From: Candidatus Gastranaerophilales bacterium
Lineage (GTDB): Bacteria; Bacillota; Clostridia; Lachnospirales; Lachnospiraceae
Reading direction: 5' to 3'
Assembly: GCA_023663225.1 (NCBI GenBank)
Contig: JAMPHU010000032.1
Span: forward strand, 1-33,549
Length of the DNA: 33,549 bases
Position 1 is the first letter of the stretch. Each line of letters begins with the position of its first letter. Under the pieces are notes generated by a model. The model was not told the origin of the DNA. It ran no database searches and saw only the letters and a program-made list of their open reading frames with translations. Below are positions 25,005 to 33,222 of this stretch, in pieces. Position numbers and translations under genes: made by a program.

Positions 25005-25325
25005 ATGCTAAAATATGATTTACATGACAGTTTAATTGAATCGGTAGATTATTTTGCGGATCGTAAGAGGGTAGAAATTCGTATTGCACTATGTAATTGG
25101 CGACAGATTGGCTATCGGGAGTCTGATCCGGAAACGCTCGACATGTGCATAATATTTGACGGAGTGGAGCGATATGAGTTGAGTCTTTGTGACTATGTGT
25201 TTTGTGGTAATGAGATTCTGCATGTCTATAAGATGGATGAGCATACCGTCAAAATCGTTTTCCTGACAGACCATGATGTGGAAACCATGGTCATAAAAGC
25301 AAAAGAAGTTTCGCATCTGCCATAA
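25005..25325 (+). CDS. Hypothetical immunity-like protein, 106 residues
   Basis: Starts MLKYDLHDSLIESVDYF and has IRIALCNWRQIGYRESDPE, IIFDGVERYELS and a C-terminal beta segment. The HDS...CNW...FDGV pattern recurs in small proteins found in immunity arrays, though I cannot attach a named family. Last gene of the array, followed by the 6S RNA promoter. Confidence 0.65.
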   Translation: MLKYDLHDSLIESVDYFADRKRVEIRIALCNWRQIGYRESDPETLDMCIIFDGVERYELSLCDYVFCGNEILHVYKMDEHTVKIVFLTDHDVETMVIKAKEVSHLP

Positions 25326-25332
25326 TTTTCTG

Positions 25333-25361
25333 TTGTAAAACGTCAGGTAATCAGATATAAT
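25333..25361 (+). promoter_or_regulatory. Promoter of the 6S RNA gene
   Basis: TTGTAA, 17 bases, TATAAT (25356-25361), placing the start close to the predicted 5' end of the RNA. Confidence 0.75.
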
Positions 25362-25365
25362 AGTA

Positions 25366-25556
25366 TTAACCTGAAGTGTGCGATAACTTTTGCTATTTTT
25401 GAACCTACATTACTTTAAACGGGATTCCTACATTGCCGGACGGCTGTCAAGCCCTCACTCGCAAGAGGATTGGAAGGGAAGGCAAAAGTACGGTTGCGGT
25501 TACCCACCTAGCATAGCTAGGAGTCAAAGGGCAGGAGGCGGCATTTTGGGTTTAAA
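25366..25556 (+). ncRNA. ssrS: 6S RNA (probable)
   Basis: About 190 bases without coding potential. The stretch from TTTTGAACCTACATT (near 25394) through CAAGCCCTCACTCGCAAGAG to GGAGTCAAAGGGCAGGAGGC fits my memory of clostridial 6S RNAs. The ends pair (TTAACC at 25366 with GGGTTTAA at 25548; AGTG with CATT), giving the closing stem. 6S RNA binds the sigma-A RNA polymerase holoenzyme and damps transcription in stationary phase. Function rests on sequence resemblance, not a model search. Confidence 0.72.
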
Positions 25557-25596
25557 AACAAATGGTTTTGACAACATGCAAAGTACAAAAGATAAG

Positions 25597-25623
25597 GAGC
25601 AGTCCTGCGGGGGCTGCTCTTTT
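25597..25623 (+). terminator. Terminator downstream of 6S RNA
   Basis: GAGCAGTCC / GGGCTGCTC with a five-base loop, followed by TTTT. About 40 bases past the predicted mature end, so the precursor would be trimmed. Confidence 0.85.
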
Positions 25624-25652
25624 AGGCTAAATGGATTCGCGAGGTAGGAATT

Positions 25653-27647
25653 TTGGATAGAAGAAACCGAAGGTGGAATAAATCCCAGAGGATGCAGATG
25701 AAGGCGTTTCTCTGTGTTTTAGGACTGTTGCTTCTCTTGATCTTGTTGGCTGCCAAGATATTGGTCACTTTGGTACATAGACAAAAGGAGGAGCTGCCGG
25801 GCCCCATAGAACATATTCCCATGATAGAGATGATCTACAATGTGTGGGTTATGGAGGCGGATGACAATCATTTGCTGTTTTATTGGGACGGCGTGGAGCA
25901 GGGCTATCGGTATGCCCCCGGATATGTGCCGGAGGGGTCTGTGCGGGAACAGGTCGCAGACATTGAAATAACAGATGGTTTTATAACAAGTGTTATACCT
26001 AAGACGCAAAAGGTGAATGGCAAGATTCTGAGTGCGGATGAGAGCGGCGTGGAAGTGGAAGGAGTGGGGCGTATTCCGCTGGCGGCGGATTATAAAGGCT
26101 ATCGGGTATACAACACGTTGGAAATGTGCACGCTGTCAGATCTGCCTTTTGGCTATGATTTTACGGATCTGGTGCTGGACAATGGGGAGATCTGCGCCCT
26201 GCTCATCGCCAGGGAGGAGGCTATGGAGTATATCCGCGTGTTGCTCAAAGCGTCTAATTTTGAGGGAAGCTTCCATGAGGAGTTGGTGTTGACATCGGAC
26301 ACTTCTTTTACAATCCAGTATGGAGCTTACGATGCACCGGACACAGAGCAGCATCCGGCGGGGGAGCTGGTCACGATCGACAGGGACAGTCCGTACTTTG
26401 CGGGCGGGCGCGTGATGATCCTGCCGGATGCGCTGACCGGACGGATCACGCTGGACAATGTGAGCAGGAATCAGGGGAAACCTTCCTACAGGGGGCACTT
26501 GGAGCTGGAGTTGACGGAGAACGGTATCGTAGTGGTCAATGAGCTGCCGTTGGAGGAGTATTTGTATTGTGTGGTCCCCAGCGAAATGCCATCGGGGTAT
26601 CCGGCGGAGGCGCTGAAAGCACAGGCTGTGTGCGCCAGGACATACGCCTACGGTCATATGCAGAGGGCCGGTTTTCCGCAGTATGGCGCGCATGTGGACG
26701 ACAGTACTTCTTATCAGGTGTACAATAATATCTTAGAGCAGGAGAGCACGACCTCGGCTGTGAAGGCCAGCTACGGGCAGCTTCTCTTCACAGCGGAGGG
26801 CAGCCTTGCGGAAACCTACTATTATTCCACTTCCTGCGGCGTGGGGACGGATGCGAATGTGTGGAAGACCGGTGCGGCGTCCGCGCTCACCTATCTGAAA
26901 GCGAAAGAGATCACGCCCCAGGGGGTGGCGGCTGGCGTACAGAGCGACCCGAGTGAGGAGAGTGCAGGGGAGGAGAGTGCAGGGGAGGAGAGTGCAGAGG
27001 AGGAGAGTGCAGAGGAGGAGAGTGCAGGGGAGCAGAGTATAGGAGAGTGGCTGCAGGATGAGGAGGCTTTTGAGGCTTTTATCCAGTCCGTCAATGCCGA
27101 CGCCTACGAGGCGGGGGAAGGTTGGTATCGCTGGACATATCAGGTGAAGGACATCGATGTGGAGCACATGTCTGAGGTTTTGGCAAAGCGTTATCAGGCC
27201 AACAGCAAGCTGGTGCTGACGTGGAAGGACGGGGAATACGTCAGTGAGGACGTCAGAGAATTTACGAAGGTGACGGGGATCACTGTGGAAAAGCGCGGTG
27301 TGGGAGGTATTTGCGACGAGTTGATTTTGGAGACGGACAGCGGTACTTATAAGGTGATATCAGAACATAACATCCGTTACATATTAAACGACGGTGTCAG
27401 CAGTATCGTCCGCCAGGATGGAAGCAAGGTTGCCTCTCCGACGCTGCTTCCCAGCGGTTTCTTTATGATTTCTGTTGTCACGGAGAGGGGAAACGTGGTA
27501 GGATATGCTTTGACAGGCGGCGGTTTCGGCCATGGCGTGGGCATGAGTCAGAACGGCGCCAAGGATATGGCGAAGGCAGGGTTGACTGCCGACGAGATCC
27601 TCTCTTTTTTCTTTGACGGCTGCGAGGTCAGAACCATTCAGGAATAG
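25653..27647 (+). CDS. SpoIID/LytB-domain protein with acidic repeat insert
   Basis: 664 residues, TTG start at 25653 with AGG-rich sequence upstream (ATG 25692 or 25698 are alternatives). A basic N-terminus precedes a single membrane helix (about 18-40). The SpoIID domain shows LPLEEYLYCVVPSEMPSGYP, LKAQAVCARTYAYGHM and GFGHGVGMSQNGAKDMAKAG. SpoIID is a peptidoglycan lytic transglycosylase in spore engulfment; this longer protein with an N-terminal extension is better called a SpoIID/LytB relative. Inside the domain, residues ~435-462 are EESAG-type repeats. Confidence 0.9.
   Translation: MDRRNRRWNKSQRMQMKAFLCVLGLLLLLILLAAKILVTLVHRQKEELPGPIEHIPMIEMIYNVWVMEADDNHLLFYWDGVEQGYRYAPGYVPEGSVREQVADIEITDGFITSVIPKTQKVNGKILSADESGVEVEGVGRIPLAADYKGYRVYNTLEMCTLSDLPFGYDFTDLVLDNGEICALLIAREEAMEYIRVLLKASNFEGSFHEELVLTSDTSFTIQYGAYDAPDTEQHPAGELVTIDRDSPYFAGGRVMILPDALTGRITLDNVSRNQGKPSYRGHLELELTENGIVVVNELPLEEYLYCVVPSEMPSGYPAEALKAQAVCARTYAYGHMQRAGFPQYGAHVDDSTSYQVYNNILEQESTTSAVKASYGQLLFTAEGSLAETYYYSTSCGVGTDANVWKTGAASALTYLKAKEITPQGVAAGVQSDPSEESAGEESAGEESAEEESAEEESAGEQSIGEWLQDEEAFEAFIQSVNADAYEAGEGWYRWTYQVKDIDVEHMSEVLAKRYQANSKLVLTWKDGEYVSEDVREFTKVTGITVEKRGVGGICDELILETDSGTYKVISEHNIRYILNDGVSSIVRQDGSKVASPTLLPSGFFMISVVTERGNVVGYALTGGGFGHGVGMSQNGAKDMAKAGLTADEILSFFFDGCEVRTIQE
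26955..27029 (+). repeat. 15-bp tandem repeat, five units, in the SpoIID-like gene
   Basis: Unit GAGGAGAGTGCAGGG with G/A variation at one site, plus a partial sixth. Each unit adds five residues (EESAG or EESAE), so copy-number change keeps the frame. Confidence 0.95.
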
Positions 27648-27658
27648 AGGAGTTTGGT

Positions 27659-28495
27659 ATGCTGAGAAGAGCGTATACGTTTATCAATAATTTTTCGGAA
27701 GAGATGCGCGCAAAGAATATCAATTCTTTTGCGGCGAGCAGCACGTTTTTTATTTTTGTGTCTCTGGTGCCTATGTTGGTGTTGATCTGTACGATCATCC
27801 CCTACACGCCGCTTACGGAGCAAAATTTGATGACGGCTGCGGCGGAGGTCATTCCCGAGGTGATGAGTCCGCTGGCACAGAGTTTGATCGCAGAGGTGTA
27901 CGACAAGTCGGCGGGTATTTTGTCTGTCGCTGCGGTCGCAACTCTGTGGACGGCGGGCAAAGGCGTGATGGCGTTGATACAGGGGTTGAACGCCATCAAC
28001 GGTGTGGAGGAGAAGCGCAATTACCTGGTGGTCAGGATCGTATCCTCTCTGTACACGCTCTTGATGCTGGTGGCGGTGCTGGTCTCTCTGTTTGTCATGG
28101 TGTTCGGCAATAAATTGGTGGAGATCGCGCTTCGCAAGGTGCCCACCCTGCAGCTTCTGGTGTCTGCCATCATGCAGTTTCGGTTTATTTTCGGCTGGGT
28201 TCTGCTGACTTTGACTTTTTCGGCGATCTATGCCTTTTTGCCCAACAAGAAGCTGCGTTTCAGGGAGCAGATCCCGGGGGCGACGTTTGCGGCGGTGGTG
28301 TGGAGCACGTTTTCCTGGGGATTTTCCATTTATGTGGAAGTGTTCAATTCTTATAGCATATACGGAAGCCTGTCCCTGATCGTCATTGTCATGTTATGGA
28401 TGTATTTCTGCATGTATATCATTTTGGTGGGCGCTTTTCTGAACCAATATTTTCAGCCGGTCAATCAGGAGTTGATGGGAGGCGGACATAAGTGA
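27659..28495 (+). CDS. YihY/BrkB-family membrane protein
   Basis: 278 residues with about six membrane helices. Family marks: NSFAASSTFFIFVSLVPMLV, WTAGKGVMALIQGLNAING and YGSLSLIVIVMLWMYFCMYI. Once misassigned as RNase BN; role unknown, possibly transport. GAGGAG precedes the ATG, 11 bases after the SpoIID-like gene, so they are probably cotranscribed. Confidence 0.93.
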   Translation: MLRRAYTFINNFSEEMRAKNINSFAASSTFFIFVSLVPMLVLICTIIPYTPLTEQNLMTAAAEVIPEVMSPLAQSLIAEVYDKSAGILSVAAVATLWTAGKGVMALIQGLNAINGVEEKRNYLVVRIVSSLYTLLMLVAVLVSLFVMVFGNKLVEIALRKVPTLQLLVSAIMQFRFIFGWVLLTLTFSAIYAFLPNKKLRFREQIPGATFAAVVWSTFSWGFSIYVEVFNSYSIYGSLSLIVIVMLWMYFCMYIILVGAFLNQYFQPVNQELMGGGHK

Positions 28496-28509
28496 GCGTC
28501 AAACGCTTT
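28495..28509. terminator. Small hairpin between convergent genes
   Basis: AGCGT-CAA-ACGCT followed by TT, spanning the stop of the permease gene. Too short to be sure it terminates either strand. Confidence 0.3.
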
Positions 28510-30037
28510 GGCTTGTAGTCACCACATCATGTCTGCGCACATAACGTACGCTGAGCAGGAAAAACAGGGCAAAGTACAGCGCGCAGACTGCCAGATAGAG
28601 TGGTATATTCAGTTGATAATACGGGTTGTTGGCGCGCAGGCCAAGTCCCGTCAGACAATGCGGCGCCAGATACCAACATCCTTTGCTGCTGAGCGCGAAC
28701 CCGATCAGACTGCCCAAGATGGATACGCCGATGGGCACGGCAAAACTGCGTATGACCAGGGATAAAAATAACTGCAGGGCGCAGATCATCACGCAGCCTG
28801 CGAATCCGCACAATTCCCACTCTAAAAGTTTGAAAAACGGCGGGGCCGACAAGTTGGAGATCGTTCCGCTGATCAAAAACAGAACTAACGTCCAGAGCTG
28901 CGTGAGCGCCGCGATGAGGACGGCGGTAAACAGCTTGTCCCGCACGATCTTCCAGGGGGAGGCGATGACGCGGATCTGGTTCCAGTTTGTGCCCGTGTGC
29001 TCCAGACGCCACAGATAGCTGCAATATACGCCGATCAGGGCGGGAAAGAATAGCAGGCAGAAAAACAGGGTGTGCTGCGACCACAGGGAGTTCCAGCCGT
29101 CCTGCAGGATTTCGATATTGATTTGGTAGTTGGCGGTGCCGATCACGGCGGAGAGGACGGGCAGCGTCAAAAATGCCAGCCAGATGGGTGTGCGCCTCAG
29201 CTTGATCCACTCTGCGGGGATGCGGGTGGCATAGCGGCGGTGCGGGATATGGGAGGCGTGTGACTTTTTGGAAATGGTGATCAGACCTTCCGTCCCCAGC
29301 TTGTCAAAGAGGCGGTATCCCACAAAAAGCAGAACGGCTACCCACAACAGCGCCCACAAAAAGGCGTGATCTATCGTCGGCGCATAATAAAATATCAGTT
29401 GTTTTTCAATCTCGTTATAATCCATCTGCACCAATGAGGTGGCGCCGTACAATCCCCAGGGTATGACCGCGTACAGGATAGATTTGGGCAGAAAGAGGAT
29501 GAACAATCCCGCCATGCTGCCGCAGATTCCGACGGACAAGGCCACCGCCTGATTCACAAAGACAAAGGAGAGAATCGACTGCAGCAAATAGAGCGCGAGC
29601 GTGACTGTGACGGCGTTCCGAAAATAGAGAAGATAGTAAAGCGGATCCGGCGCGCCTTCAAAACCGCAGCTCCATCCTATGACAAGCGCCATCGGCGTCT
29701 GGATCAGGAAGTAGACGACGATGAGGAGGATTCCATACCAGATTTTGCCGGTGAGGAGGCTTTTGCCTGACTGGATCGTCCGCAGCAGTTTCCAAGTGTT
29801 TCCCTTGTGCTCCGCGTCCACCACGAGGCTTGCCAGAACGGACGTGGTGATGGGGAGGATCATGGCGTTTAACAGGGGGAGACTGTAGAGGATATCCAGC
29901 CATCCCATCGCCCTGTGGCTGTCGCGGTCTTGCTGCCAGTACAGATAGGTCAGTTGAAACAGCAACACGGCGACCATCACGAACCAGGTTTTTTTATGTT
30001 TGCGAATTTCCACGAAAAATGATTTGAAAAGACTCAT
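28499..30037 (-). CDS. Double-length ABC-2 permease of a lantibiotic/bacitracin-type exporter
   Basis: 512 residues, about twelve membrane helices in two similar halves. Each half has a cytosolic N-terminal start (EIRKHKKTWF; EWIKLRRTPIW) and the element NTWKLLRTIQSGKSLLTGKI in half one against TNWNQIRVIASPWKIVRDKL in half two. LanE and LanG immunity permeases are ~250-residue single units, so this looks like a fused pair or internal duplication. It would pump a peptide antibiotic out or remove it from the membrane. Its start overlaps the ATPase stop by four bases (ATGA). Confidence 0.85.
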   Translation of the reverse strand: MSLFKSFFVEIRKHKKTWFVMVAVLLFQLTYLYWQQDRDSHRAMGWLDILYSLPLLNAMILPITTSVLASLVVDAEHKGNTWKLLRTIQSGKSLLTGKIWYGILLIVVYFLIQTPMALVIGWSCGFEGAPDPLYYLLYFRNAVTVTLALYLLQSILSFVFVNQAVALSVGICGSMAGLFILFLPKSILYAVIPWGLYGATSLVQMDYNEIEKQLIFYYAPTIDHAFLWALLWVAVLLFVGYRLFDKLGTEGLITISKKSHASHIPHRRYATRIPAEWIKLRRTPIWLAFLTLPVLSAVIGTANYQINIEILQDGWNSLWSQHTLFFCLLFFPALIGVYCSYLWRLEHTGTNWNQIRVIASPWKIVRDKLFTAVLIAALTQLWTLVLFLISGTISNLSAPPFFKLLEWELCGFAGCVMICALQLFLSLVIRSFAVPIGVSILGSLIGFALSSKGCWYLAPHCLTGLGLRANNPYYQLNIPLYLAVCALYFALFFLLSVRYVRRHDVVTTSQSV

Positions 30038-30774
30038 AAGCTGTCTGCACCTCCTGTCAGTGAGAGGAAGATCTCTTCCAGGCTTTCACCCTGGCAATGA
30101 AGTTCTTCCTGCGTCCCTTGGAATATCATTTCCCCACGATGAATGATCCCCACATGGTCTGCAATCTGTTCCATCTCGTTGAGCAGATGGCTGGACACAA
30201 TCACGGTCATCTCTCTTGTGGCTGGCAGGGACTTGATCAACTCACGCATTTCTTGAATACCTGCGGGGTCCAGGCCGTTGGTGGGTTCGTCCAGTATCAA
30301 CAGTTCCGGATCGCCCAGCAGAGCCATGGCGATGCCCAATCGCTGTTTCATGCCCAGAGAGTAGTGTTTTACCTTTTGGTCCTGCCTAGAGGTGAGGCGG
30401 ACGGTCTCGAGCGCTTTTTTGATCTCCTGAAAGGGAACGTTCTTTAGCTTCGCCACGATCTGCATGTTTTCCACGCCTGTCAGATGTCCATAGAAGCTGG
30501 GACTCTCGATCAGGCTGCCGATCTTCCTGAGGAGACTCAGCCGATTTTGGTCGGTGACTTCTCTTCCAAAGAGATAAATCTTGCCCTTGTCCTGTCTGAT
30601 CAGTCCCAGCAGGAGTTTGAGCGTTGTGGTCTTACCTGCGCCGTTGGGCCCTAAGAAGCCGTAGACACAGTGGTACGAGACTTCCAGATGCAGATCCCGC
30701 ACGCGGGGATTGATGGCGGCGCCTTTGGAAAGACCGCTGGTTTCAACGATGGGAGTATTTTCGATAACGTTCAT
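30034..30774 (-). CDS. ABC transporter ATP-binding protein, bacitracin/lantibiotic class
   Basis: 246 residues. Walker A LGPNGAGKTTTLK, Q-loop region LRKIGSLIESPSFYGHLTG, signature YSLGMKQRLG, Walker B LLILDEPTNGLDPAG and switch histidine SSHLLNEME. The class (BcrA/LanF-like) is recognised from the SLIESPSFYGHLTG stretch. Energises the permease encoded by the next gene. GGAGG eight bases before the ATG. Confidence 0.95.
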   Translation of the reverse strand: MNVIENTPIVETSGLSKGAAINPRVRDLHLEVSYHCVYGFLGPNGAGKTTTLKLLLGLIRQDKGKIYLFGREVTDQNRLSLLRKIGSLIESPSFYGHLTGVENMQIVAKLKNVPFQEIKKALETVRLTSRQDQKVKHYSLGMKQRLGIAMALLGDPELLILDEPTNGLDPAGIQEMRELIKSLPATREMTVIVSSHLLNEMEQIADHVGIIHRGEMIFQGTQEELHCQGESLEEIFLSLTGGADSL

Positions 30775-30849
30775 AGTGGATACCTCCGTTTCTTTGTTTT
30801 TACGGTTTCCATCCTATCATGTCAGGCTTACAGCCAAATGACGTTCAGT

Positions 30850-30868
30850 TTACATTTACCTTACATTT
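30850..30868. promoter_or_regulatory. Direct repeats, candidate response-regulator operator
   Basis: TTACATTT at 30850-30857 and 30861-30868, period 11 bases, as OmpR-family regulators use. It lies between the divergent ABC and two-component genes. TATACT at 30903-30908 is a likely -10 for the regulator gene, with only a poor -35. Confidence 0.5.
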
Positions 30869-30949
30869 GAGAAAGGGAGATTCCTTTTGCGGAAGAATCC
30901 TGTATACTATATATGATAGTGCCGTGTGGACAGGAGGCGAAATGGCGGG

Positions 30950-31639
30950 ATGAAGCAATGGGACAGTGCAATTTTGGTCGTGGATGATGAGCGCAGATTG
31001 TCGCAGATGGTAAAAGAACTGCTGCAGAGGGCGGGATATCGACAGGTGGACACCGCAGCAGACTGTGCGGAGACGCGAGAGCGGCTTGGCCGAAAAGAAT
31101 ATCAGTTGATATTATTAGATGTGATGCTGCCGGACGGGGACGGTTTTTCTCTGTTTGCGCAGCTACAGAACACGTGCAAAACACCTGTTATATTTTTGTC
31201 CGCGAAGGATGAGGACAGCGCCAGACTGCGCGGACTGGGACTGGGCGCAGACGACTATATCACCAAACCTTTTTTGCCGGAGGAGCTGCTTTTGCGGGTG
31301 GGAGCGGTGCTGAAAAGGGTGTATCGGTTCGAGGAGCGGGAGGGCGCTGTGCAGATCGGTGATGCGTTGGTGGATTGGGGCGCCGGAACGATCACTGTGG
31401 ACGGGGAGAGTCAGATGCTCACCGCCAAAGAGTTTGCGCTGTTGCGGAAGCTTTGCGACAATCGGGGAAGGATCGTCTCTATCGATGAACTCTGCGACAC
31501 GCTCTGGCCGGACGGCAGTTACGGATATGAAAACTCGCTGATGGTTCATATCCGCAGATTGCGTGAAAAATTGGAAAAGGAACCCTCCAGACCCAAATAT
31601 CTGGTGACGGTGAGAGGGTTGGGGTACAAATTGCTATGA
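30950..31639 (+). CDS. OmpR-family response regulator
   Basis: 229 residues. Receiver domain: VVDDE acidic pocket, phosphoacceptor D57 (LILLDVMLPDGDG), FLSAKDE and DDYITKPF with the conserved lysine. C-terminal winged helix: LTAKEFALLRKL, VSIDELCDTLW, SLMVHIRRLREKL. ATG 30950 is taken because the ATG at 30942 stops after three codons; AGGAGG is 12 bases away, somewhat far, and GTG 30926 is an alternative. Overlaps the kinase by four bases. Confidence 0.93.
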   Translation: MKQWDSAILVVDDERRLSQMVKELLQRAGYRQVDTAADCAETRERLGRKEYQLILLDVMLPDGDGFSLFAQLQNTCKTPVIFLSAKDEDSARLRGLGLGADDYITKPFLPEELLLRVGAVLKRVYRFEEREGAVQIGDALVDWGAGTITVDGESQMLTAKEFALLRKLCDNRGRIVSIDELCDTLWPDGSYGYENSLMVHIRRLREKLEKEPSRPKYLVTVRGLGYKLL

Positions 31640-32907
31640 GGAGAACAGAAAAATTCATGCGTTATTTTATCAATCTCTGCGCTCTGCTGATTCTGGTATT
31701 TTTGGGAAATATTGTGGTTCTGGCGTGGATCAATATCAAGACGGAAAGCGAGACCGCCTATGTTCGTACCAGCCTGATCAACAGTTGTCTGTCGAAGGAC
31801 GGGGAAGGGAGGTATGTTCTCTCTCAGGAAGGAGTGGAGCAGCTTGCGTACTATCGGGCGTTTGCCATGCTGATCGGGGAGGATGGCAAGGTCGTGTGGG
31901 AGTATAATATGCCTGCGGAACTTCCCAGAGAATATTCCAGGTTGGACGTGGCGGCATTTTCCAGATGGTACTTGGGGGGATATCCCGTATTTTCCCGCAT
32001 TTTGGAGGATGGCATCCTGGTGGTGGGGAAAGAGAAGGACAGCGTGTGGAGATATAACTGGATCGAAAATCTGGATACGCTGAACGCCTATGTCAAATAT
32101 GTGCCTTATATCCTTTTGATCAATCTTCTCATGGTGACGATCATTCCCTTTTTTCTGGTGCGCAGACAGATGCGCAGAGGAGAGCGTGAGCGCACCGCCT
32201 GGATCGCGGGAGTGTCCCACGATATCCGCACGCCGTTAGCTCTGATCATCGGCACAGCTTCCGCTCTGCGGCAGGACAGTATGGAGATGGACGTCGTCTG
32301 CCTTTATCCGCAGAGTAAGATAGGGGGGGAGGAGCGACTTGCGGAAAAGGCGGCCATGATAGAAAAACAGGCGTTACGAATCAGGACGCTGGTGAGCAAT
32401 CTGAATATGGAGAATAAACTCAACTACGGCATGGGAAATTGGGAGAAAAGTGAAATTCAGATAGCGGCGCTTTTGCGGGAGGTCGTGTGTGATGTGATCA
32501 ACAGAGGCGTGGGGGAGAGCCATTCTTTTGCAGTGGAGATAGACAGAGGGGCAGAGCAGTTTACCGCCCGCGGGGACAGAGAACTGGTCAGACGCCTGCT
32601 GGAAAATCTGATCAATAACAGTGTGGAGCACAATCCCGAAGGCTGCCATATCACAGTGAGACTGGAGCAGCGCGCCGCTTTTCCTTACCGGAGTGTGCTC
32701 ACGGTGGAGGATGACGGCTGCGGCATTTCCGGCGAGCAGTTAAAGGCGTTTCACGGTTCCCTGCGCCAGGACAGCTTGCCGGAACATGGACTGGGAATCC
32801 GCATTGTGCGGCGGATTGCGGCCATGTATCGCTGGCGTGTGAAGTTCGAGACAGTGGAGACAGGCGGACTGCGGTGCTGTATCTTCCTGAGAGGGAGGCT
32901 GGAGTGA
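31636..32907 (+). CDS. Sensor histidine kinase
   Basis: 423 residues. Helices at ~14-32 and ~152-172 frame an extracytoplasmic sensor of ~120 residues. HisKA box SHDIRTPLALIIG with H195, N-box LLENLINNSVEHN, G1 EDDGCGI and G2 GLGIRIVRRI. Partner of the regulator; next to a peptide-exporter pair, it may sense an antimicrobial peptide or cell envelope stress. The signal cannot be named. Confidence 0.94.
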   Translation: MRRTEKFMRYFINLCALLILVFLGNIVVLAWINIKTESETAYVRTSLINSCLSKDGEGRYVLSQEGVEQLAYYRAFAMLIGEDGKVVWEYNMPAELPREYSRLDVAAFSRWYLGGYPVFSRILEDGILVVGKEKDSVWRYNWIENLDTLNAYVKYVPYILLINLLMVTIIPFFLVRRQMRRGERERTAWIAGVSHDIRTPLALIIGTASALRQDSMEMDVVCLYPQSKIGGEERLAEKAAMIEKQALRIRTLVSNLNMENKLNYGMGNWEKSEIQIAALLREVVCDVINRGVGESHSFAVEIDRGAEQFTARGDRELVRRLLENLINNSVEHNPEGCHITVRLEQRAAFPYRSVLTVEDDGCGISGEQLKAFHGSLRQDSLPEHGLGIRIVRRIAAMYRWRVKFETVETGGLRCCIFLRGRLE

Positions 32908-32941
32908 GGATTTTGGGTAAAAAATTGCAAAAATAGCTCAC

Positions 32942-32983
32942 AAAATGCATAAAGGAGGGGAAATGCAAGATTACATGCATTTT
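32942..32983 (+). terminator. AT-rich hairpin after the kinase gene, with a ribosome-binding-like loop
   Basis: AAAATGCAT (32942-32950) and ATGCATTTT (32975-32983) pair perfectly and are followed by T-rich sequence, as a weak terminator. The 24-base loop contains AAAGGAGGGG and an ATG (32963) opening a 13-codon frame (MQDYMHFLFRQLP). Confidence 0.45.
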
Positions 32984-33041
32984 TTATTCCGGCAACTGCC
33001 ATAAAGGGATTGCGGTGTTGACTTAGGCTCGGCTTAGTGAC

Positions 33042-33196
33042 GGAGCATAGGCTACAGAGGAGACTTTCTGTGACGGCCAGATAGGTGTTCCGATGAGCCT
33101 CATTCACGGCAATGCCCGCCATTGGACGGGCACGTCTAAGTCTCATCTCCACATCTGACTCACGTCACAGAAAGTCTCCTCTGTAACCTATGCTCC
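33042..33196. repeat. Long hairpin element with 34-bp arms
   Basis: Arms 33042-33075 and 33163-33196 pair at 33 of 34 positions. The 87-base interior adds CAGAT/ATCTG, GATGAG/CTCATC and TGCCCG/CGGGCA stems in register, so the whole folds as one extended hairpin with internal loops. Confidence 0.85.
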
Positions 33197-33222
33197 TGTA
33201 TCCCACAATTCCAAAAAGTATG

